A DNA stretch of 64,000 nt from an uncultured Bacilli bacterium. GTDB lineage: Bacteria > Bacillota_I > Bacilli_A > RF39 > UBA660. The DNA is taken from NCBI GenBank assembly GCA_934086315.1, contig CAKOHZ010000001.1, positions 186,001 to 250,000 of the forward strand. The letters are read 5' to 3'. The position numbers and the translations under genes are program-made. Shown one piece after another: positions 38,853 through 47,306 of the stretch (positions are counted from its first letter, which is position 1; each line of letters opens with the position of its first letter). Under the pieces are notes generated by a model that did not search any database, was not told where the DNA came from, and saw only the letters and a list, made by a program, of their open reading frames with translations.

Positions 38853-40466
38853 ATGAAAGATAAAAAAGGATTTACATTATTAGAGCTGTTAGCAGTAATA
38901 GCTATTTTAGCGTTGTTAGTAGTAATTACTGTTCCAAATATAATTAATTTGTATAACGAAGCAAGAAAAAAAGCATTTATAACTGAAGTGAAAAAATTAC
39001 ATACTACTGCAGAAGAAAAATTTATATCTTCTTCAGTTAATGGCAAACCATCAAAAATATATAATTCAGAAGATGATACTAGACTAAATATGACAGGTAA
39101 AAAGTTACAATATTGTATCTTAATGGACGATAGAGGAAACGTAAGAAGTTTAAAAGCGTCTAATAAGCAATGGGTAGTAAGTTTAGATGCAGACAAAAAA
39201 GTAGATGATCTATCTATCAATGATTTAGAAGATGGAAACCTAGATGATTATGAATGCAATGATGATTCTGCACCAGTAATTCCAAAAAGTTGTACATATA
39301 CTGGTGATTTAGTACAAGGTGCTGAGTATATATATGGTCAATACACATATAGATATAAACAAGAAATGGGAGATAGTGGTTGGCAAAATATTACTTCTGA
39401 TGGATGGGGTGTTGTTTTAACAAATAAAGAAAGTACATCAACTGTATCAGGAGAAGTATGTAAGTCAATAAATGAAAAACCAATTGTTTCTGGTTCTAAT
39501 ATGTTTAGTAATAGTAAAGCTGAGTCAATTGATTTAAGTGAGTTTGATACTTCTAACATTACAAATATGAATAAAATGTTTAATAATAGTAAAATAACTA
39601 CATTAGATTTAAGTAGTTTTGATACAAGCAAAGTAACAACAATGTCATCAATGTTTCAAAGCAGTTCAGCAACATCAATAATAGGTTTAAATAAGTTAAA
39701 CACATCAAACGTAACAAATATGAGTAATATGTTTAATACTAGTAAAGCAACAACACTTGATGTTAGTAGTTTTGATACAAGTAAAGTAACAACAATGGCC
39801 TCAATGTTTAAAAGTAGTTCAGCTACAATAATCACAGGTCTAAACAAACTAAACACATCAAATGTTACTAGTATGAATGGAATGTTTCAAAGTTCTAAAG
39901 CTACATCACTTAATTTAAGTGGATTAAATGCAACAAATGTAACAAATATGGCTTCAATGTTCCAAAATAGTTCAGCGACTACAATAGACTTAACTAATTT
40001 TAAGACAAGCAAGGTTACAACAATGGCTTCAATGTTCTATACTGTAAATGCAACTAATATAAAAGGCTTAAGTACTTTAAATACATCAAATGTAACAGAT
40101 ATGTCATCAATGTTTTATAAGACAAAAATTTCAAATATAGATTTAAGTGGATTCAATACAAGTAACGTAACTAATATGAGCTACATGTTTTATTGGTGCA
40201 CATCTTCATCAATAAATTTAAGTAGTTTTGATACATCAAAAGTTACAAATATGACATACATGTTCTTTAATAGTAAAAGTTTAAAAACTATATATGCTAG
40301 TAGTAAATTTGTAACAACAAAAGTAACTAATAGTTCTAGTATGTTCTCAATGTGTAGTACTTTAGTTGGTGGCTCTTCTACAAAGTATAATAGTTTAAAA
40401 ATTGATAAGTCATATGCTAAGATTGATGGTGGTACTAGTAGTCCAGGATATTTCACATCAAAATAA
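38853..40466 (+). CDS. BspA-type (DUF285) repeat surface protein with type IV prepilin N-terminus
   Basis: Predicted 537-residue surface protein. It opens with KKGFTLLELLAVIAILALLVV, a prepilin peptidase/methylation motif (cleavage after Gly, conserved Glu at +5) followed by the hydrophobic pilin helix. Residues 30-150 look like a pseudopilin head with Cys pairs. From about 200 to 500 there are about ten DUF285/BspA leucine-rich units of roughly 23-25 residues with the core SxxFDTSKVTxMxxMF or LNTSNVTNMSxMF. It ends in KIDGGTSSPGYFTSK, a typical BspA-like end. The hybrid suggests display on a pilus-like fibre or use of the pilin machinery for export. No prepilin peptidase gene lies in this window. 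Confidence 0.85.
   Translation: MKDKKGFTLLELLAVIAILALLVVITVPNIINLYNEARKKAFITEVKKLHTTAEEKFISSSVNGKPSKIYNSEDDTRLNMTGKKLQYCILMDDRGNVRSLKASNKQWVVSLDADKKVDDLSINDLEDGNLDDYECNDDSAPVIPKSCTYTGDLVQGAEYIYGQYTYRYKQEMGDSGWQNITSDGWGVVLTNKESTSTVSGEVCKSINEKPIVSGSNMFSNSKAESIDLSEFDTSNITNMNKMFNNSKITTLDLSSFDTSKVTTMSSMFQSSSATSIIGLNKLNTSNVTNMSNMFNTSKATTLDVSSFDTSKVTTMASMFKSSSATIITGLNKLNTSNVTSMNGMFQSSKATSLNLSGLNATNVTNMASMFQNSSATTIDLTNFKTSKVTTMASMFYTVNATNIKGLSTLNTSNVTDMSSMFYKTKISNIDLSGFNTSNVTNMSYMFYWCTSSSINLSSFDTSKVTNMTYMFFNSKSLKTIYASSKFVTTKVTNSSSMFSMCSTLVGGSSTKYNSLKIDKSYAKIDGGTSSPGYFTSK
39535..40330 (+). repeat. In-gene tandem DUF285 repeats
   Basis: About ten degenerate repeats of 69-75 bases encode AAC/TCA/AAT-rich units around AATATG...ATGTTT. 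They are coding repeats, not a CRISPR array; they could support slippage or recombination that changes repeat number. Confidence 0.75.
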
Positions 40467-40471
40467 AAGAT

Positions 40472-40507
40472 AAAAAGTATTGATAAAGAGGTCAATACTT
40501 TTTTATT
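40472..40507 (+). terminator. Rho-independent terminator
   Basis: The 12-bp stem AAAAAGTATTGA / TCAATACTTTTT with an 8-base loop and T-tail follows the surface protein gene. Confidence 0.85.
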
Positions 40508-40517
40508 TATCTAAATA

Positions 40518-40526
40518 TGTTATAAT
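40518..40526 (+). promoter_or_regulatory. Extended -10 promoter box
   Basis: TGTTATAAT lies 15 bases before the addB start, with AGAGGTAA between. Confidence 0.7.
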
Positions 40527-40541
40527 TATTAAGAGGTAATT

Positions 40542-42869
40542 ATGGAAGAATTTAACAATAAAATAGTTATACTTAATGATTATGCTAAAAATAGTTTTAT
40601 TAAGAAAATAGACAAACTTACAAATGTAAAAGTAATAACATTAAGTGAATTAAAACACAAATATTATTTTGATTATGACAATAAAGCAATATACTTCATA
40701 AGTAATAAATATAATTGTATACCTGAAATAGCCAAGATATATATTGAAAATATTTATTACTTAAAAGATATAAATAATGAAAAAATAAACTTTTTAAAAT
40801 CTATAAAGAATGATTTAGATACTAACAACTTATTAACATATAATAATTTATTTAAAGAATTCTTAAAAGGAAAAGATATAGTACTTTATAATTTAAAATA
40901 CATTGATAAATTCTATAAAAATATATTTAAAGAATTAGAAGAGTATTCAAAAGTAACTATTTATAATGATGAAGATAATTCTACAATAAAAGAATTATAT
41001 AAAGCAAATAACTCTGAAGAAGAGATAGCTTTTGTGTGTTCAAAGATTACAAAACTTATTAAGAGTGGAGTAGACATTAACAATATTAAACTAGCTAATG
41101 TGAAAAGTGATTATGAGTTTATAATTAGAAAGACATTTAAACTATTTAATATTCCGATAAACTTGCCATCTTTTGAAACTATAAAGTCTACATCTTTAGT
41201 TATTAAATTCAAAGAACTTTATAATATCGATATAAATGAAACAATAGAGAAACTAAAAGAATTTATAAATACTAAAGAAGAAAATGATATATTTAAAAGT
41301 ATAATAAATATTGTAAACAACTATTTATGGGCCAATGACTTTATGCTAGTAAAAGATATGGTATTTAATGATATAGATAATATTAAGACACCAAGAGCAA
41401 AACTAAAGAATGCAGTTGAAGTAATAGAATTTAAAAAAGAATTAGTTAGTGATAATGACTATGTGTTTTTAATTGGATACAATGAAGGAGTAATACCAGT
41501 TAACTATAAAGATGAAGATTATTTAAGTGACTCTATTAAAGAAAAACTAGGATTAAGTACTTCATTTGAACTAAATGAAAACGCTATGAGTGAAACAAAA
41601 GATAATATAAGAAATATAAAGAATTTAATAGTTACTTACCCAAATCATAACTTAAGTAGTGAAATATATATTTCTTCATCATACGAAAAAGATTTATTTG
41701 ATGAGAAAGAACTAAATATTAGTTTCAATGAATCTAACGCTTATAATAAACTAAAATTAGTAAGCGAAAAAGATGAAAATTCTAAATTCGGTACTATTAC
41801 AGATAATCTATTAAAATTAAGTTCACACTATAAAGATATGAAATATAATAGTTATGATAATAAATATAAAATGATAGATAAATCTAAAATAAAAGATTTC
41901 TTTAAGGATGGTTTAACTCTATCTTACACAAGTATTAATGATTATTATATGTGTTCATTTAGATACTATTTAGATTATATTTTAAAAGTTAATAAGTTTG
42001 AAGATACTTTCGAAGCAACAGTAGGTAGTATATTTCATAAGATACTTTCCATGTGTTTTGATCAAGATATTGATATTATAAGAACATATGAAACTGAAAT
42101 GGAAAACTCAAATTATGAATTTAATGAATCAGAAAAGTTCTTTCTTAGCATTTTAAAAGACGAACTGGTTTTAATCATAGAAACTATAAAAAATCAATTA
42201 TCTTACACACAACTTACTAATTCTATGTATGAAAAAAAGATAGTTATTGACGTTGACAAAGATTTACAAATAAGATTTAAAGGCTTTGTTGATAAGATTT
42301 TATATAATGAATTTAATGGTAAGACAGTAGTTGCTATCATAGACTATAAAACTGGAAACCCAAATTTAAATATAAATAATACTATCTATGGTTTAGAGAT
42401 GCAGTTACCTGTCTATATCTACTTAATAAAGAATGAAATCAAAGATGTAAAGATTGGTGGCTTTTATCTACAAAAGATACTAAATAATACAACTGATAAA
42501 GAGAAAAGACTAGATAGTTTAAAATTACAAGGATACACAAATAGTGATTTAGATTATATTGATAAGATTGATTCTTCATTTAATGATTCTAAAGTTATAA
42601 AGAGTCTTAAAACCAGCAGTAAAGGTTTCTATTATTATTCAAAAATAATTAATGATGAAGAAATAGATGTTCTTTATAATATAGTTGACTCTAAAATAAA
42701 AGAAGCATCAAAAGATATATTGGATTCTAAGTTCGATATAAATCCTAAAGAGATGAAGAATGAAAATATTGGATGTAGTTTCTGTAAATACAAAGATATA
42801 TGTTTTATGAAACCAAAGGATACAGTAACTTTAAAAGAAATAAAAAATATATTTGAGGAGGTAGAATAA
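40542..42869 (+). CDS. addB: AddB-like subunit of the AddAB helicase-nuclease
   Basis: Predicted 775-residue partner of AddA in double-strand break repair. The C-terminal PD-(D/E)XK nuclease is clear: TVGSIFHKIL, FKGFVDKILYN, then IIDYKTG and LEMQLPVYIYL. Cysteines in YYMCSFRYYL and GCSFCKYKDICF (C-x2-C-x5-C) match the four ligands of the AddB iron-sulfur cluster. The protein is about a third shorter than the 1150-residue Bacillus protein, and I see no Walker A, so the helicase-like half is reduced. Its TAA overlaps the addA ATG (TAATG), confirming the pair. Confidence 0.87.
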   Translation: MEEFNNKIVILNDYAKNSFIKKIDKLTNVKVITLSELKHKYYFDYDNKAIYFISNKYNCIPEIAKIYIENIYYLKDINNEKINFLKSIKNDLDTNNLLTYNNLFKEFLKGKDIVLYNLKYIDKFYKNIFKELEEYSKVTIYNDEDNSTIKELYKANNSEEEIAFVCSKITKLIKSGVDINNIKLANVKSDYEFIIRKTFKLFNIPINLPSFETIKSTSLVIKFKELYNIDINETIEKLKEFINTKEENDIFKSIINIVNNYLWANDFMLVKDMVFNDIDNIKTPRAKLKNAVEVIEFKKELVSDNDYVFLIGYNEGVIPVNYKDEDYLSDSIKEKLGLSTSFELNENAMSETKDNIRNIKNLIVTYPNHNLSSEIYISSSYEKDLFDEKELNISFNESNAYNKLKLVSEKDENSKFGTITDNLLKLSSHYKDMKYNSYDNKYKMIDKSKIKDFFKDGLTLSYTSINDYYMCSFRYYLDYILKVNKFEDTFEATVGSIFHKILSMCFDQDIDIIRTYETEMENSNYEFNESEKFFLSILKDELVLIIETIKNQLSYTQLTNSMYEKKIVIDVDKDLQIRFKGFVDKILYNEFNGKTVVAIIDYKTGNPNLNINNTIYGLEMQLPVYIYLIKNEIKDVKIGGFYLQKILNNTTDKEKRLDSLKLQGYTNSDLDYIDKIDSSFNDSKVIKSLKTSSKGFYYYSKIINDEEIDVLYNIVDSKIKEASKDILDSKFDINPKEMKNENIGCSFCKYKDICFMKPKDTVTLKEIKNIFEEVE

Positions 42870-45800
42870 TGCCAAAGTGGACAAAAGAACAAGAAGAAGC
42901 AATAGTAAAATCTGGCTCAAATATAATAGTAAGTGCAGGAGCAGGTAGTGGTAAAACAGCAGTATTATCAGAAAGAGTTATTAACAAAATACAAAATGGT
43001 ATACACGTAAATGAATTATTAATTTTAACATTTACAAGAGCAGCAGCAGATGAAATGAAAGATAGAATTAGAAAGAAAATAGATAAAATACCTGAATTTA
43101 AAGATGAATTAACACTACTTTCAAGTGCATACATAACAACATTCGATTCATTTGCTCTTTCAGTAGTAAAAAAATATCATTATCTTTTAAATATATCTTC
43201 AAATATTGCGATAACTGATGAATCAATCGTAAAACTAGAACAAAAGAAAATACTAGATAATATCTTCGAAGAACTTTATAAAGAAAAAAATGAAAATTTT
43301 ATAAATCTAATAAAAAAATACTGTATTAAGAATGATAAGTCTTTAAAAACTAATATACTATCTCTATGCAATAAAATAAGTGACTATATAGATAGAGATG
43401 ATTTTATAGATGATGTTATTAACAATTTCTATGAAGAAAAGAATATTAACAACTTGTTAACAAAATATAAAGAATTTATAAATGATAAAAAGAAAGAAAT
43501 AATGTTAGAACTAGACAACATGAATATGTATTTTGATTATGACTATTGTATGGCTCTTCAGAATAGTTGTTTAGGACTACTTAATGCAGATATAGATGAA
43601 CTTCATTTATATGAAAGCGTAAAACTTCCAAGTGCTCCTCGTGGTAGTGAAGAAGAAGCGAAAGCCGCCAAAGCTAATCTAAAGAAATTACTTGATGATT
43701 TAAAATCATATGGAGATTATGGAACACTAGAAGACATTAAAAATGATATATTATCTACTAAAGAAACAGTACTTACAATCCTAGATATTGTTAAAAGATA
43801 CTTATCAAAAGTAGAACATTATAAACAAGATAATAACATATATACATTCTCAGATATTTCAAGATTATCTATAAAAATTCTTAAAGAGAATGAAAGTGTA
43901 AGGAATGAACTAAGAGATTCATTCAAAGAGATAATGATAGATGAATATCAAGATACCAACGATGTACAAGATATATTCATAAGTATGATAGCTAATGATA
44001 ACGTATATATGGTAGGTGATATAAAACAATCTATCTATAGATTTAGAGGTTCAAATCCAAATATATTTAAAGAAAAATATAGTAATTATTCATCTAATAA
44101 TGGTGGTTATAAAATAGATTTAATAAAGAACTTTAGATCAAGATTTGAAGTACTTGATAACATAAATAAAGTATTTGATCTTATAATGGACTCTAACTTA
44201 GGTTCTGCTGAATATAAAGAAACACATGAAATGGTTTATGGAAATACAGCATACGATACTGAAAAAATGAATGACTTTGATTATGATTTTGAAGTACTAG
44301 AATACATGAATAATAAAAAAGAAACCGGATTTGATAACTCTGAAGTAGAAATATTTACGATCGCAAAAGATATAAAGAACAAGATGAAAAACAAAATAAA
44401 AGTCTTTGATAAAGAAACAAGTAAACTAAGAGAAGCAACATACAATGACTTTGTAATAATACTTGATAGGAGCAAATACTTTGATACTTATAAAAAAATA
44501 TTTGAATACTTAGATATACCACTTACTATATTAAAAGATGGTAAACTAAATGCAAGTACTGATATATATTTGATAAAGAATATTGTAGATTTAATAATAC
44601 ATATAAATGAAAATAATTTTAATGAAGAATTTAAGTATGACTTTACAAGTATCGGAAGAAGTTTCTTATATGAATACACTGATGAATATATATTTGATAC
44701 TATAAATAATAAAAGTTATAAAGATACTACAATTTATAAAAATTTTAGCTCTATTAAAAATATAAACATTAAAACAAGTAGTGAGTTATTTAATGATATA
44801 TTAGATATAACTGATTTTTATAACAAATTATACAAAATAGGTGACTATGAAAATACTAATGTAAGAATAGAAACAATATCAAAACTATCTTCTTCACTTA
44901 GTACGTTAGGTCTTTCTATAATTGACTTTAGAGATTACTTAAATGAAATAATTGAAACTAAACAAGAAATAAAATATACAACATTTAGTAGCAACTCTGA
45001 TTCAGTAAAAATACTAACTATTCATAAATCTAAAGGTCTTGAGTATCCAGTTTGTTACTTTGCTGACTTAGACCATGAATTTAATACTAGCGAACTAAAA
45101 GATAAATTTATATGTGATAAAAGTTATGGTTTAATAGTACCTTCTAATATAGAAGAAGTAACATCTTCAGTAGTAAAAGAATTATACAAAAAGGATTTCA
45201 TAAAAGAAGAAATAAGTGAAAAGATTAGACTTTTCTATGTAGCTCTTACTAGAGCTCGTGAAAAAATGATTATAGTTTTACCTGAAAAAGAAACTAAAAA
45301 ACTAGAAAAGAATGATAATGGAGTAATCGAAGAAATAAGAAGACTTAAATTTATGAAATTATCTGACTTTATGTATGGCGTAAAAGACTATTTAGGAAAT
45401 TATTTTAAATCTATTGATGTAACTAAACTAGGACTTACTAAAGATTATCAATATTCAAAAAGTATAAATATAAAAGAAAATAATACTATAACAGATGATA
45501 TAAATGTAGAAGAAATAAATATTCAAAATGATATTATAGAAGACAAACACTTCTCAAAAGAATCGAATAAAGTAAGTACTAAAGAAGAAATAAAAATAAT
45601 GAACTATGGTACTAAAATACATGAATATTTAGAATTAATTGATTATAAGAATCCAAATCTAAGTTTAATAGAAGATAATTTCATAAAAACAAAAATAGAG
45701 AAATTCTTAAATAATAGTTTACTAGAGAATATAAAAGATTCTAATATTTATCATGAATATGAATTTTTCTATGAAAAAGATAATACTAATTATCATGGTA

Positions 45801-45985
45801 TCATAGATTTAATGTTAGAGTATGATAGTCATATAGATATAATAGATTTTAAATTAAAAAATGTAGTAGATGATAACTATAAAAATCAATTAAATGGTTA
45901 TAAAAACTATATAGAATCTATAACTAATAAGAAAGTTAACACTTATTTATATTCAATATTAAATGAGGATATAAAAGAAATATAA
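42869..45985 (+). CDS. addA: AddA: UvrD-type helicase with nuclease domain
   Basis: Predicted 1038-residue motor subunit of AddAB, which resects broken DNA ends for recombination. Helicase motifs in order: I VSAGAGSGKTAVLSERV (near residue 20), Ia ILTFTRAAADEMKDRI, II IMIDEYQDTNDVQ, III MVGDIKQSIYRFRGSNP, IV-type KNFRSR, V VKILTIHKSKGLEYPV and VI RLFYVALTRAREKM. The C-terminal nuclease shows YGTKIHEYLE, then HGIIDLMLEY and IDIIDFKLKN, where IDFK replaces the common IDYKTD. It is somewhat short (Bacillus AddA is about 1230 aa). It is translationally coupled to addB. Confidence 0.95.
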   Translation: MPKWTKEQEEAIVKSGSNIIVSAGAGSGKTAVLSERVINKIQNGIHVNELLILTFTRAAADEMKDRIRKKIDKIPEFKDELTLLSSAYITTFDSFALSVVKKYHYLLNISSNIAITDESIVKLEQKKILDNIFEELYKEKNENFINLIKKYCIKNDKSLKTNILSLCNKISDYIDRDDFIDDVINNFYEEKNINNLLTKYKEFINDKKKEIMLELDNMNMYFDYDYCMALQNSCLGLLNADIDELHLYESVKLPSAPRGSEEEAKAAKANLKKLLDDLKSYGDYGTLEDIKNDILSTKETVLTILDIVKRYLSKVEHYKQDNNIYTFSDISRLSIKILKENESVRNELRDSFKEIMIDEYQDTNDVQDIFISMIANDNVYMVGDIKQSIYRFRGSNPNIFKEKYSNYSSNNGGYKIDLIKNFRSRFEVLDNINKVFDLIMDSNLGSAEYKETHEMVYGNTAYDTEKMNDFDYDFEVLEYMNNKKETGFDNSEVEIFTIAKDIKNKMKNKIKVFDKETSKLREATYNDFVIILDRSKYFDTYKKIFEYLDIPLTILKDGKLNASTDIYLIKNIVDLIIHINENNFNEEFKYDFTSIGRSFLYEYTDEYIFDTINNKSYKDTTIYKNFSSIKNINIKTSSELFNDILDITDFYNKLYKIGDYENTNVRIETISKLSSSLSTLGLSIIDFRDYLNEIIETKQEIKYTTFSSNSDSVKILTIHKSKGLEYPVCYFADLDHEFNTSELKDKFICDKSYGLIVPSNIEEVTSSVVKELYKKDFIKEEISEKIRLFYVALTRAREKMIIVLPEKETKKLEKNDNGVIEEIRRLKFMKLSDFMYGVKDYLGNYFKSIDVTKLGLTKDYQYSKSINIKENNTITDDINVEEINIQNDIIEDKHFSKESNKVSTKEEIKIMNYGTKIHEYLELIDYKNPNLSLIEDNFIKTKIEKFLNNSLLENIKDSNIYHEYEFFYEKDNTNYHGIIDLMLEYDSHIDIIDFKLKNVVDDNYKNQLNGYKNYIESITNKKVNTYLYSILNEDIKEI

Positions 45986-45997
45986 CTTTCTTTTTAT
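45973..45997 (+). terminator. Weak AT-rich terminator
   Basis: AAAAGAAA-TATAAC-TTTCTTTT spans the addA stop and runs into T-rich sequence. It contains only two G-C pairs' worth of stability, so confidence is moderate. Confidence 0.5.
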
Positions 45998-46019
45998 TAT
46001 GGAATAAAATATATAATTT

Positions 46020-46028
46020 TGTTAAAAT
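46020..46028 (+). promoter_or_regulatory. Extended -10 promoter box
   Basis: TGTTAAAAT lies 16 bases before the lipid kinase start, with GTGGTGAAG between. Confidence 0.6.
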
Positions 46029-46044
46029 ATAAGTGGTGAAGAAT

Positions 46045-46917
46045 ATGAAGTATATATTTGTAATAAATAGTTTTACTTTAAAAGATGAAATTAATGAAAT
46101 AATTCATAGAATAAAAGAGTTCTCTATTAAGAATGGTTTTGATTATGAAATAGAAATTAATAATGAAGATAATTCTACTGAAGACATAGTAAAAAAATAT
46201 AAAAAATGTAAGTATACTATTGTCGCAGTAGGTGGAGATGGAATGATCAATAGAGTTTTAAATGCCCTTATAGATACTGATAATATTTTAGGATTTATTC
46301 CATGTGGTACTGGAAATGACTTTTATAGAAGTGCATCAAAAGAATTTAAGAAGTTAAATAATGAATGTGATGTCATCAAGATAAATAATAAATATTTTAT
46401 AAATGTTGCATGTTTTGGAATAGATGCAGATGTAGCTAATAATAAAGGATTAATTAAATCTAAACTTATACCTAAAAGCCAAAGATATAATGTTAGTGTT
46501 ATAAATTCATTTTTAAAATATGAACCAAGACACTTCTTATTAAAGTTTGATAATGAAGAAGTAGAAGGAGACTTTGCAACAATTGCAGTATGTAATGGTG
46601 GATATTATGGAAGCGGTTACAACATAGCTCCTAACTTTAAACTAAATAATAATATGTTTGATGTATATGTTGTTGAAGATACAAACAAAGTAAGTATTAT
46701 GAAAATGATATTATCCATGAAAAAAGGTAAACATGAAAAATATAAAAAAGTACATAAATATCAAACAAACAAATTAACTTTAATATCAAATGTAGCAATT
46801 AATAGTAATATAGATGGTGAAGAACTAGAATCTAAAAAATTTAATATAGAAGTAATGAATAAAAAGATGAATGTATATTTTAATAAAAAACTAATTGATT
46901 ACGTGAAAGGAAAATAA
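46045..46917 (+). CDS. Diacylglycerol kinase-family lipid kinase (DgkB/YegS-like)
   Basis: Predicted 290-residue soluble lipid kinase. The nucleotide-binding signature VAVGGDGMINRVLNAL (near residue 60) and GFIPCGTGNDFYRS (near 85) are diagnostic, and the C-terminal beta domain ends in SNVAINSNIDGEEL, the usual DGE motif. I chose ATG 46045, preceded by GGTGA, over a GTG four codons earlier that overlaps this site. In Gram-positive bacteria DgkB recycles diacylglycerol produced by lipoteichoic acid synthesis; whether this member does so is not shown. The next gene starts 2 bases after its stop. Confidence 0.88.
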   Translation: MKYIFVINSFTLKDEINEIIHRIKEFSIKNGFDYEIEINNEDNSTEDIVKKYKKCKYTIVAVGGDGMINRVLNALIDTDNILGFIPCGTGNDFYRSASKEFKKLNNECDVIKINNKYFINVACFGIDADVANNKGLIKSKLIPKSQRYNVSVINSFLKYEPRHFLLKFDNEEVEGDFATIAVCNGGYYGSGYNIAPNFKLNNNMFDVYVVEDTNKVSIMKMILSMKKGKHEKYKKVHKYQTNKLTLISNVAINSNIDGEELESKKFNIEVMNKKMNVYFNKKLIDYVKGK

Positions 46918-46919
46918 AG

Positions 46920-47252
46920 ATGGAAACAGTATATAACAAATTAGTAAGAGATAACATACCTGAAATAATAAAAGAAAATAATGATGGAGAAGCAGTAACT
47001 AGAATACTAAGTGATGATGAATATAAAAAAGCACTTGAAGATAAACTATATGAAGAGTATCAAGAAGTATTAGAATCAAGTGGAGAAGATAGAGTAGAAG
47101 AACTAGCTGATATGTTAGAAATAATGATATCACTTGCTAAATTGGAAAAAGCAAATCTTGAAAAAATAATAGAAATAGCTAAAAAGAAAAAAGCAAAACG
47201 TGGTGGTTTTGATAAAAAATTATACTTAGAAAAAGTAGTAAAAAATAATTAG
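46920..47252 (+). CDS. MazG/PRA-PH-like nucleotide pyrophosphohydrolase
   Basis: Predicted 110-residue all-alpha NTP pyrophosphatase-like protein (COG4997, phosphoribosyl-ATP pyrophosphohydrolase-like). Key features are YNKLVRDNIPEII at the start, EEYQEVLESSGEDRVEELADMLEIM with the metal-binding Glu/Asp residues, and KRGGFDKKLYLE at the end, a sequence typical of this group. It probably cleans up non-canonical nucleotides. It is co-transcribed with the lipid kinase gene, 2 bases upstream, and followed by a clear terminator. Confidence 0.9.
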   Translation: METVYNKLVRDNIPEIIKENNDGEAVTRILSDDEYKKALEDKLYEEYQEVLESSGEDRVEELADMLEIMISLAKLEKANLEKIIEIAKKKKAKRGGFDKKLYLEKVVKNN

Positions 47253-47271
47253 CACTTAGGTGCTTTTTTTA
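47251..47271 (+). terminator. Rho-independent terminator
   Basis: AGCAC-TTAG-GTGCT is followed by seven T. Confidence 0.85.
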
Positions 47272-47291
47272 ATGTCTTAGATCATCTATTA

Positions 47292-47300
47292 TGTTATAAT
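47292..47300 (+). promoter_or_regulatory. Extended -10 box giving a leaderless mRNA
   Basis: TGTTATAAT ends 6 bases before ATG 47307. The expected transcription start falls on or next to the start codon, and there is no Shine-Dalgarno sequence. Confidence 0.7.
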
Positions 47301-47306
47301 GATAAT

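Noticed and set aside
38795..39220. Long antisense open frames opposite real genes, for example opposite the pilin-headed protein, the MMPL gene and the symporter
   Set aside because: They mirror the codon bias of the opposite strand, have no ribosome sites and match no family.
39535..40330. CRISPR-like regular repeats
   Set aside because: The repeats are degenerate, in frame, and encode DUF285 units of one surface protein; there are no spacers or cas genes.
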